DNA from: Picocystis sp. L7
Lineage: Eukaryota > Chlorophyta > Picocystophyceae > Picocystales > Picocystaceae
Assembly: GCA_020975725.1 (NCBI GenBank)
Contig: QXJR01000007.1
Location: 558,001 to 622,000, forward strand
Reading direction: 5' to 3'
DNA: 64,000 bases
Made by a program: the position numbers and the translations under genes. Shown here one piece after another: positions 53,575-62,182 of this stretch. The notes beneath the pieces are model-generated. The model had not been told where the DNA came from and searched no databases. It worked only from the letters and a program-made list of their open reading frames with translations. Position 1 is the stretch's first letter. Every line of letters begins with the position of its first letter.

Positions 53575-56262
53575 TCACGTGAATTGACCCATGGCCACGC
53601 TGGCGGCGGCGAGGCTACGAGACAAGCGGGCCCCACAACGTGCAGCAGCCACGGTGCCTTCACCGAGGGAAAGGACCCGATCTTCCAGGTGCTTGTATGC
53701 AGCCAACACGACCTCCTTGTGTTGGGTCAGGCTTGTACGTAAACGCTGGTCTTCCGCCACGTCTTGAAAAATCGAGGCCAAAGTGCAAAGGTAGTGTTCG
53801 ACCTGCTGTGGATCCTCCATGGGAATCCTCAAAGACATGCATGCCTCGAAGAACGCGCCCATCATCTCAAACCTTGCCAGCATTCCACGACAAACGGAAG
53901 AGGCATCCGGTGCGTTGGTGCAGTACCACGGTAGCACACGAGCAACGCAGGAGGCAAACGTGCTCGAAAGGGCTTCCTCGTCCGTGTCCGTGCCATCCGA
54001 TGCAACACTGCAGGCCAACAGGATTCCCATAACCTTCCTTATGTCTTTCTCCCTGCATGCACAATCAAGTAGCTGGGGTTCCATGAGGGCAATGATCTTG
54101 CGGAAGCTCAGGAAACTTGCCAAGTTAGAACTCGCGGCTTCCACCACCAACTTCTCTTCCCCCCACCCGGTGCATGACGTGGTTGAGCGACCAGAATCGT
54201 CATCCCACCTATATCCCATGGCCATGCCTTGGACACGTCCAATCAATACCGTGAACAGGAAAGAAACGTAAAGATTCGGATCCAGGTTCCAAGCATTGAA
54301 TTTCAGGACGTTCAACAGTCTTAGGGCAAGAGAGTAAGGAGTTGAGCGCATCAAACAGAACGTTGCCAGCAACTTGAACGATTCCCTCGAAAGTGTAGGT
54401 AGGTAGTACACTGCATCAATGATCTGTACCTGGCTGGTAGACGACAATGCAATAATCGGTCCGCTGTTAGCCTTTGTTTCTGCACCTGGAGCGTCAGAAA
54501 CACACGACACCAACATCGAGCAAAGGATGTGTTCCATGCCTGGAATACCATCCGAAGGGATCCAGCGAATGATCTTGCTCATGATCTCCACGGCCATAGA
54601 TGATACTGTGTGCCCTTCAGGGTGGACTTTCAAAGCAATTTGTGGCATTTGCTGCGCCCAGCGGACGTGCCAATCCGACACGCCGTACAAAACTGCGTGA
54701 GCAGGCGAGGTCAACAAGCCAATGGCTCCCAGGCATCCTAAAAGTGATTCGGTGCATTCGTGTTGTTCTTCTAGTAGCTTCGTCACATTTTCAAGTAAAA
54801 GATGATAGTCGTGTGCACGGCAAAACTTCAAGATGTTCTCTAAGTTGGCAAAAAGTGATTGTCGCGCTGCTCTGACGGCTTCTGCAGATGTTTTGAACTC
54901 ATCTACACCAGCACAGGAGTCACTCTTCAGCAGTTGGCCCGTGCTCAAAGCGTCGCAGTAGAAGCTGATCAGCGTTGGAAAGAACCGGAAGAGTTTCTGC
55001 TTCCAAGATTCATCCTCCACTTGGTCCGAGATGCAGACCAAAGAGCAGAGTAGATCCGCCGTGGAGGAATTTAGTTTACTCATAGCCTCCAAGATCTCCC
55101 CCTTCACAACGACCTGGGGGTAAGCAAATGGAAAGTAAGCAATCACTCGCTGCACGAGCAAGCGACGAAACAATTCTTCCGATGAGATTTTCCCTTTCTT
55201 GTTCTTTTGATTGGAGGCATGGATGTTGGACTCCGAGCTTATTTTATGATGGATCCTGACAATTCTGCCGAGCAGTCTGGCAATACTTTCCAAGGATTCT
55301 ATGTGCAATTGATTGGGTGCTGTGCTAACTTCTGATGGGGTGCATTCCATCCAGCAATCCAGGAGCGAAGTTCCTACCGTGATCCACATGCCGTGGGCTT
55401 TCATGCCTCCAATCTCTTCCAACCCGCCGGTAGATGCATATGAGACGCCCTGCTTTGCGCACACGGAACCTTTCCTTTTCCATCGTGCTGGTGCTATCAC
55501 CTCGTTGAACTCGTCAAAGTGAACTGAATTCCCTACTTTGTCCTTGTTAGCCTCCTTGGCATGGAGGGAACGTTCAAATCCATCCACATACACGTCCAGA
55601 CTCTTGGACGCCTTCAGGATCGACTCGACATTCTGTGCGGACACAGATTTTGCTCGATTCCCTCTGGTCAGCATTTCATTGTATTGTTCCAAGAAAGGGG
55701 TGGCGAACGGGACCAAGTTTCGGGCACTGTGTCGCACCAGCATCTCCACCACCGGCAAGGCTGCCAGGCGCACATTCCGGTGGATGTCGGTCATGGCGGC
55801 AGCGATGTGCGCCACCAGGAGCGGTATGAAGGGAGCCATGGCCTTTTCGTCGACGTTTCTCAGCACTGTGTCTTCGAAGACGACGTTCATGGCCTTCCTG
55901 ACGGGAGCTTCGCTGTCGGCCATTCGTTCCGCCAGCGCTTCTACCACGTCCTTGAGCCGCAAGTTCAGCAGCTCGGGCTTCCTGACGATGGTCGCAGCCA
56001 CAGATTCCACTGCTTCCCTCCTCGCATGTGCGTTGGTGTGCCTTGTCCTTGCAAGCAGCTGATCGAAGGTGTACTTGGAGGCACCGCCGCCTCCTCCTTC
56101 GTCGTCTTCTTCCCCTTGCAGCATGCGCTGGACCGGCATGTGCACGTGCTTCACCCGCAAGTCCATCGTCACTTCATTGGCAGATTTGGGAATCCGCTTG
56201 CCCACTTTGCGCTTGAGTTTGCGAAAGTCAGGCGCCGATGCGCCACGCCGACGTTTCGGCAT
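53575..56262 (-). CDS. IPI1: IPI1/TEX10-like pre-60S ribosome-assembly protein
   Basis: An 895-residue protein from MPKRRRGASAPDFRKLKRKV; the frame is open upstream to 56442 but this Met opens the conserved part. The N-terminus is basic (RKLKRKVGKRIPKSANEV), like TEX10/Ipi1 (KRK...KVGKKKPK), then a HEAT-repeat region: YTFDQLLARTRHTNAHARREAVESV, FIPLLVAHIAAAMTDIHRNVRLAAL. Ipi1/TEX10 with Ipi2/3 (or the rixosome) joins pre-60S particles for ITS2 processing. The rest is long, helical and poorly conserved. No intron. A plant TEX10-like orthologue would have similar length. Confidence 0.8.
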   Translation of the reverse strand: MPKRRRGASAPDFRKLKRKVGKRIPKSANEVTMDLRVKHVHMPVQRMLQGEEDDEGGGGGASKYTFDQLLARTRHTNAHARREAVESVAATIVRKPELLNLRLKDVVEALAERMADSEAPVRKAMNVVFEDTVLRNVDEKAMAPFIPLLVAHIAAAMTDIHRNVRLAALPVVEMLVRHSARNLVPFATPFLEQYNEMLTRGNRAKSVSAQNVESILKASKSLDVYVDGFERSLHAKEANKDKVGNSVHFDEFNEVIAPARWKRKGSVCAKQGVSYASTGGLEEIGGMKAHGMWITVGTSLLDCWMECTPSEVSTAPNQLHIESLESIARLLGRIVRIHHKISSESNIHASNQKNKKGKISSEELFRRLLVQRVIAYFPFAYPQVVVKGEILEAMSKLNSSTADLLCSLVCISDQVEDESWKQKLFRFFPTLISFYCDALSTGQLLKSDSCAGVDEFKTSAEAVRAARQSLFANLENILKFCRAHDYHLLLENVTKLLEEQHECTESLLGCLGAIGLLTSPAHAVLYGVSDWHVRWAQQMPQIALKVHPEGHTVSSMAVEIMSKIIRWIPSDGIPGMEHILCSMLVSCVSDAPGAETKANSGPIIALSSTSQVQIIDAVYYLPTLSRESFKLLATFCLMRSTPYSLALRLLNVLKFNAWNLDPNLYVSFLFTVLIGRVQGMAMGYRWDDDSGRSTTSCTGWGEEKLVVEAASSNLASFLSFRKIIALMEPQLLDCACREKDIRKVMGILLACSVASDGTDTDEEALSSTFASCVARVLPWYCTNAPDASSVCRGMLARFEMMGAFFEACMSLRIPMEDPQQVEHYLCTLASIFQDVAEDQRLRTSLTQHKEVVLAAYKHLEDRVLSLGEGTVAAARCGARLSRSLAAASVAMGQFT

Positions 56263-57771
56263 GATGTCGAAATGGACCCATGGCCTTCCCTCCTGGGTGA
56301 GAGGGCATGGGAGTTGGACAGACAATGCAGTGGACGTGGACAAAGGGAGCATCCAAGTGCAACATGGAGGTGAAAGAACCCATGGTAGGGCAGATGGATG
56401 GGGTGGAACCAAACCCCGGGGTGTTCTCCACGAACGGTGCAAGCGATCGTCGATGTAGATGTGTGCCGGTCGTCAAAGGTCCAAGACATGTGTAGGAACG
56501 CGAAGCTCCGCCTCCCGCAAACAATGGAGACGCTTGCCATTCACCCGTCGGAAGATACGAGGATAGCAACGAACGGTGGGGCACATCATGCCTTCTTGCA
56601 ATCCCTTGCGTTCGAAGGAGGGCATTGCTTGTATTCCACCCGTGGGACTGCGATGTAAGCCGTACCTTGCCTCCATTCGCCAGTGGTGAGGACTCCGAGA
56701 CCCCATTCCAAACTGACTCGGCGTTTGCATGCGTTTACATTCATAACATGCGATCGATGGAACTGCTAGGTTCAAGCATTGGTGGCGTGTCGTTCCCCAA
56801 GCGGAGTCGACACTCGGAATTTTGCTTCGTGCGTGGGAGAACTCTCCACATTGCCTTGGATCAAGCAAAGCGTATGCTCAAGCGGGGTAAAAGAATTGTA
56901 ACGATACATCCTCTTCAAGATCGCGCAGGCCCTTCGAGTCTTGGACTGCCTTTGCCACCACCACCATGATTATCGAGAGATGCGTTCTATGGAAGTGGTC
57001 GTTCGTTAGTGCGTCACATCATCACCTATTGTGCACACGTGGAAGTTGGCATGCCTCGCCCGACGTTCCCGATGGATATCAATTCAATCTACAACAATCT
57101 CTCGTGTCGACTCGGGGAGTAAATGTTGTGTTGGATCGATCCTTTTGCCTGGAGAACCACCCATCTAGCGTGTGACAGCGTCCTAGACGGTTGGGTAACG
57201 TTTTGGTCCGGTTGCTCCACGACCGTTGTGCGTTGATTACAAAGCGAAACCAATCATCCCAAGACGTAATATTGGTAGATTTTACGAGGTACACTTTTTT
57301 TTTGTGTGAAAGGGATTGCATGCCGTGGCCGATCGTTCGTTTGTGCCAGGCACGATTTTTTCCGCGACAAGAAAGCAGAGTGCCTTTAGTCTTGTACCGA
57401 ATGCCGTGGCATTGCCGGATCCAACCTTATCGTTTCACGCCGCAGATCTCTTGGGGTTCGACCTCCCTCGCTTAGGCCACATGCCGTTCGATCTTCCTTG
57501 CATTGCCTCCGTTGCCATCTCCTTCTCCCGACCTGTCCTAGGTGGACGTCTTGGCGCCTCTACACACCCAATCCAGGTCTCCCTGTTGGGATCCACCGGG
57601 GATCGAACCCCACAGGTCTTCCTTCTGGCTTCCCTTCAATCGGGGGTTCGTTCCGGGTCTCACCCGGGTGGGATGGATCGATCCTGGGTTAAGCGAAACG
57701 GAGCGAGTTAATTCAGGGGATCCTGCCAAGGTGGAAGACGCGTTTCCATCGCTTCGATCGACGCCATAGCC
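56263..57771. other. Spacer between IPI1 and VPS45 promoters
   Basis: About 1.5 kb between two divergent genes. The central part (56.6-57.5 kb) is AT-richer and has no clear frame; both flanks are GC-rich promoter. A GGGG-TTCGAT-CCCC hairpin near 57598-57613 resembles a tRNA T-arm but no tRNA can be built around it. Confidence 0.5.
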
Positions 57772-59672
57772 ATGGCCACAAACGCGACGAATGCGGTGGC
57801 CACGGTGCGAGAATACGTCCGAAAGATGCTGGTAGACGTGACGGGAATGAAGGTGCTCCTCCTCGACCGAGACACGCTCAAGGTCGTCTCCACCGTGTAC
57901 AGCCAGAGCGAGATCTTGCAACAAGAGGTGCGTCCGTTGAAACGAGCGCCTGATCGACCGCCGTGAACGAAAGAAGCTCAAAGAAAGAGCCGGGGCTGAT
58001 TGAAACGATGGTGAACACGATCCGGACTGCGCACGTGCGATTCGGACGCACCACGAACGTGGACGACGTCCAGGTGTTTCTCGTCGAGAGGCTGGACCGA
58101 GACGGGACCGAACCCATGTTGCACATGAAAGCCGTCTGTTTCGTGCGACCGACTGGAGAAAATGTGGCGCTTCTGAGAAGACATCTGAAAAGCCCTTGTT
58201 ACGGGGAGTTCCACATCTACTTCTCAAACATCGTCAAGGACACCTACTTGCAGGAACTGGCTGAAGCGGACCAGCAAGAAGCGGTCAGTCAAGTGCAAGA
58301 GTATTTCGGCGATTACGTGGCCTTGGAGCCCCATCATTATTGTGTACCCATAGAGAACGAGGCAATATGCCTCCAACCACCGAGCTGGAGCCTCATGCAA
58401 AGCAGCAGGATCATTGATCGCACGGTGGAAGGCCTGGCCGGACTGATGCTCTCCCTCAAGTGCCGACCCCACATCCGCTTCCAAAAGTCATCCGACCTGT
58501 GCAGAAGAATATCGAACGATCTGTGGAGACACATGTTTGAAACTGAAAAGGAACTGTTCGACTATAGGAAGGGAGAGAACACCCCAGTGCTCCTGGTGAT
58601 AGACAGGCTTGACGATCCGGTGACACCTCTCCTGACGCAGTGGACATACCAAGCGATGATACACGAGCTGTTGGGAATCCGCTTCAACCGTGTGTCCTTA
58701 AAGAGCGAAGCAAAATCCACCAAGCAGGAGGAGCAAGAGTTTGTGGTGAGTTCCGAGGCCGATCCGTTCTTCAAGTCCAACATGTACGAGAATTATGGCG
58801 ATTTGGGAAACAACGTAAAGGAACTTGTGGATGAGTTCGCGCAGGATAGCAACCAGCACAGCAGCATCTCCACTGTAGCCGACATGCAGCATTTCGTGGA
58901 AGCTTATCCAGAATTTCGAGCCAAGGGGGGACACGTGTCAAAGCACGTGACCTTGCTGACTGAGATGAGCAAAATTGTGGACAAAAGGATACTTCTCTCC
59001 GTTTCTCAGATCGAGCAGGAGCTGGCATGCAGCAGTGGGCTTAGCAGCGCAGCAGATGCAGTTTCAGAAGCCATCGGGAATCCGTCGATCTCTGACAGCG
59101 ACAAACTTCGCCTCGTCATGCTGTTTGCATTGCGTTACGAACGCGATGGCACAAGATACCTTTCTGAGTTTGTCCAGAGACTGAGCGATCTTGGTTTGCC
59201 AAACCGAAAGCTCGATCTTATCTATACCCTGCTGCGTATTGGTGGTGAAGAGAAGAGGACGGGGGATTTGTTTGGAACCAAATCCCTGAGGGCTAGGGCG
59301 GTCAAGATTGCACGTGGTTTGAAAGGTGTGGAGAATGTATATACACAGCACGCTCCGTTATTGGCCAACACTATGCAGCAGTTAATGTCTGGTCGTTTGA
59401 GAGACGTGGACTATCCTTTTGCGGGGCCTGATAGCAGCCACCCGGCAAGCAGTTCGATACCTCCTGAGGTGATCATCTTCGTGGTGGGGGGAACCACGTA
59501 CGAGGAGGCCAGGTTCGTCGCGTTGCACAACGGAGGCACGACTGGCACATCGAGTCAAGTGGCTGGTGCAGCGACCACCAAGTTTATCTTGGGAGGGACC
59601 AGCGTACTGAACAGCCGTTCCTTCATTGCCCAGCTGGCAGAGCTTGCAGACATGGAGCGCAGCAAGTTCTGA
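57772..59672 (+). CDS. VPS45: VPS45, Sec1/Munc18-type regulator of endosomal SNAREs
   Basis: A 584-residue SM protein. Exon 1 57772-57927 (MATNATNAVATVREYVRKML), intron 57928-58073 (gtgcgt...cag, phase 0), exon 2 58074-59672; the splice joins VYSQSEILQQE to VFLVERLDRD as in Vps45 (YSQTEILQ.EV.L.E). Further family landmarks: KAVCFVRPTGENVALLRRHL, FSNIVKDTYLQELAEADQQEAV, ENTPVLLVIDRLDDPVTPLLTQWTYQAMIHELLGI, NVYTQHAPLLANT and FVVGGTTYEEARFVAL. Vps45 acts with Tlg2/syntaxin-16 at trans-Golgi/endosome fusion. Its stop (59670-59672) lies inside the METTL9 coding region on the other strand: 50 bp of overlap. Confidence 0.95.
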
Positions 59673-60591
59673 TCTGTCCGGTGTTCGGGCGCAGCACGAA
59701 CACAGCATCGTCCAGCGAGTACACGGGGTGATGGAGATCACCTTCGCACAGGTACGGCGCTCTGGAAATGCTCAGGATGGAGTACCCTGCGGGCACTAGC
59801 ACTCTTTCCGCCATGAGATGCACCCCTTCTTCCCACGTGCAGTTGACGGGCAGTGGCAGGCTTTCCTTGGGGATTCGCCTCGTCGTACCGTCTTCCACGA
59901 AGGGTCGGAACGGCAGCACAACGGCCAGCACCAATTTCCCGTGCATGGGATGCAATAAATTCCGGACGGTTGCGAGCATCGACCACGGCTCGTCGCACCT
60001 GTCCAACACATGGAGCAGCAGGATCGCATCGAACCACCGTCCCTCGCGAAGGGGCACGCCTGCATCGACTGCGCGTTCGCGAACGTCCGCCAGTTGTCCT
60101 CGTCCTTCCTTCGGTTGGTAGACGACGTATTTCTTCGCCTTCAGCCGACGCAGCATGGCAGGTGCGGTTTCGGTGACGACGGTGTGTTGGAAGAGTTGGG
60201 CGAACTGGTCGGTGATGGCACCGTTCCCTGCACCTACGTCCAGCAGGCATCCCTTTGATTTTCCTGTGGTTCTTTGCAGCATCTTCTTGGCTTGTGCGAT
60301 GGACACCAGGTGCATCTTCCCTGCATCCAACCAACCGTTGGCGTCGGTGGTGGACATGTATCGTTTCAACACCGTCCTGGCGTGGTGTTTCCACGCCACA
60401 CGCAGGCGTGCGATCCAACTGGCGTCCCTGCATCGTTCCAGGAAGGCTTTGGCCTCCTCGTCGCACGTCAGAAGCAGCTTGGATGCACCGAATGGGGACG
60501 TGCAAGCCATTCCTTCGTCCCATTCGTATTCCAGTCGGTGGACCACGCCGCATGCGCCACAGCACGCCTCTTCCTCGCCTGCGCTTCTCAT
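59623..60591 (-). CDS. METTL9: METTL9/DREV protein-histidine methyltransferase
   Basis: A 322-residue SAM methyltransferase from MRSAGEEEACCGACGVV; the frame is open upstream to 60777 but the Met lies 23 bp from the MDP-1 start on the other strand and later sequence is conserved. Motif I is CLLDVGAGNGAITDQF. Then YVVYQPKEG, DAILLLHVLDRCDEPWSML, KLVLAVVLPFRPFVEDG and the family hallmark SRAPYLCEGDLHHPVYSLDDAVFVL. Human METTL9 (PYLCEGDM...YYVLDDAVFVL) methylates His-x-His motifs. The N-terminal zinc-like CCGAC..C may be structural. Convergent overlap with VPS45. Confidence 0.93.
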   Translation of the reverse strand: MRSAGEEEACCGACGVVHRLEYEWDEGMACTSPFGASKLLLTCDEEAKAFLERCRDASWIARLRVAWKHHARTVLKRYMSTTDANGWLDAGKMHLVSIAQAKKMLQRTTGKSKGCLLDVGAGNGAITDQFAQLFQHTVVTETAPAMLRRLKAKKYVVYQPKEGRGQLADVRERAVDAGVPLREGRWFDAILLLHVLDRCDEPWSMLATVRNLLHPMHGKLVLAVVLPFRPFVEDGTTRRIPKESLPLPVNCTWEEGVHLMAERVLVPAGYSILSISRAPYLCEGDLHHPVYSLDDAVFVLRPNTGQIRTCCAPCLQALPAGQ

Positions 60592-60614
60592 CCTCCCGTC
60601 AACGGCCGCAGGCG

Positions 60615-61196
60615 ATGCCACGCCGCCTGGACGTCGAACGCGACGCCTCGGACGCGTTCCAGGCGTCGCGCGACGCGTCGCGAATCTCGCTCGAAGGGTG
60701 CGCCTCCCTTCCAGGTCTGGTGGTGTTCGACTTGGATTACTGCTTCTGGCCTTGTTATTGCGAGATGTACCAGCCACACCACAAAGCCAAGGTGTTCCAA
60801 TCGGCCTTGGGCGTGCTGGAAGCGCTGGTCGAACGAAACGTGAAGGTGGCGGTGGCGTCGCGCACGCCGACGCCAGACGTGGCCCGTAGCTTCCTGCGTC
60901 AGCTGCAGGTGGAAAGCAAGTTCTGCAACCTCCAGATCATCCCAGCCCTGGACGGATGCGACCACATCACCGCACAGAAGGACCTGGAACACTTTCCAAA
61001 CCTGCGCAAGGAGACCGGCGTGGCGTACGAGGACATGCTCTTCTTCGACGACGAAGAACAGAACGTCGTCCGCGTGTCCAGGCTGGGCGTCAGCTCCGTC
61101 CTCGTGGATCGGAGGCAAGGCATCCATCACGACGTGCTGCACGCGGGACTCGCGCAATACGTGCAGCAGAAGGACGGCCGGAGGCGGTCGACGTGA
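60615..61196 (+). CDS. MDP1: MDP-1-type magnesium-dependent phosphatase (HAD superfamily)
   Basis: A 193-residue HAD phosphatase from [20 protein letters not shown]. Catalytic motif [15 protein letters not shown] (nucleophile Asp of DLD), motif [17 protein letters not shown], and motif [24 protein letters not shown] are intact and in order; PHHKAKVF is the MDP insertion. MDP-1 acts on protein tyrosine phosphate, sugar phosphates or glycated amines. The start is 23 bp from the METTL9 start. Its stop TGA is immediately followed by ATG (61197), which opens a possible exon. Confidence 0.9.
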   Translation: MPRRLDVERDASDAFQASRDASRISLEGCASLPGLVVFDLDYCFWPCYCEMYQPHHKAKVFQSALGVLEALVERNVKVAVASRTPTPDVARSFLRQLQVESKFCNLQIIPALDGCDHITAQKDLEHFPNLRKETGVAYEDMLFFDDEEQNVVRVSRLGVSSVLVDRRQGIHHDVLHAGLAQYVQQKDGRRRST

Positions 61197-61345
61197 ATGG
61201 AGGAAGCGGAGGAAATGGACGCGCGAACCACGTATTCGGCCCAGGTGGCGTCGGCGTTCCATCGCGTCGCACGGCGCGTTCGTCCCTTTCGGACGTTGGA
61301 AATGGTGCGACGGGACGGAGGTGGTTCCGAAGGCGCCGAGCAAGT
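61197..61345 (+). other. Possible first exon of a small gene after MDP-1
   Basis: A frame begins with the ATG directly after the MDP-1 stop ([20 protein letters not shown]...GGSEGAEQ) and ends at a good donor GTAAGC about 61346. It looks like the short first exons of other genes here, but I could not find a matching second exon before FtsH, so it may only be leader or 3' UTR. Confidence 0.25.
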
Positions 61346-61610
61346 AAGCAACCTTCGTGGACGCGGTCTTCCTGCACGGTGCGTGTGCGTACGGTTGGTT
61401 TCCCAGGCGCACCATTCGTCCTTCCATCCCTCCTTGTGGATCGCTTTCCCAATCGAACCCGACCCGTTTTCGGGTGCCCGTTTCGCCTCCCTCTTTCCTT
61501 CTCCCACCTGCATCGCGCGGGTCCCGCGACCGCCTCGAACGGAGGCGGTTCCGTCGCGTTCTCGTCCGCCATCACGTGGCGGAGGAACGTCGACACGTCC
61601 CTTCCTCCGA

Positions 61611-61704
61611 GGGAGTTTCTTCTCTCCTTCCGAAACCCTCCCACCCTCATCCCCGCGAGGGAGTTTCTTCTCACCCCCACCGAAACCCATGGGAGTTTCT
61701 TCTC
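61611..61704 (+). repeat. Three copies of GGGAGTTTCTTCTC
   Basis: Exact copies at 61611-61624, 61659-61672 and 61691-61704, each followed by a C-rich stretch or GGCGG. Two carry a CCGAAACC word before the next copy. Possible regulatory elements; function not known. Confidence 0.85.
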
Positions 61705-61902
61705 GGCGGTTCGGGGCGGGAGGGGACCGGGTGGGCGCCTGCTTGGCCCTCCTGGGCCCACGTCGCCCCCCCCGGACACGGGACGGTCCACGTCCACCGC
61801 GTGCCGACGAGGACGGGGAGGGGAGATAGGGACAGGAGAAGGCAGGTACGGTCCGTTCCTCTGCGACGACGGCACGAAACCCAGACCACGAGATGAACAG
61901 CA

Positions 61903-61945
61903 CCCGCAGAGGACGGGTGAGGATTCCTCACCCGTCCTCTGCGGG
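61903..61945. repeat. Perfect 21-bp inverted repeat with a 1-base centre
   Basis: Left arm CCCGCAGAGGACGGGTGAGGA (61903-61923) is the exact reverse complement of the right arm (61925-61945). No base mismatches; the flanks do not extend it. Could form a hairpin or cruciform; could also reflect a tiny transposon-like remnant. Confidence 0.9.
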
Positions 61946-62182
61946 AAGGATGCTCCATCCCCGCCCGCCTCGACCCGGACCTTCCTCCTCTACCCGACGA
62001 GGACTTCCAGAAATCTTTCTGACCTTTCCTCTGCGGTTCGCGTTCGGTTTCTCGTCCTTCCACGTGGATCAGGCCGAGCCTTGGCGTACGTCCATCGTCA
62101 CAAATCGCGCAATCCACACGTCGTGCTGCGCCTCCAGAGCGCCGAAAGACACCTCGCGAACGCGCCTCGAAGACTTCTCGCG

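Larger units (their letters stand above)
61197..62182. other. Spacer between MDP-1 and FtsH
   Basis: About 1 kb, GC-rich. It includes a possible exon, three copies of GGGAGTTTCTTCTC, a 43-bp inverted repeat, and the FtsH promoter. See separate entries. Confidence 0.6.

Noticed and set aside
57590-57620. T-arm-like hairpin GGGG-TTCGAT-CCCC on the minus strand
   Set aside because: The stem has a mismatch in the required 5-bp T stem and no acceptor, D or anticodon arm can be found in normal or permuted order.
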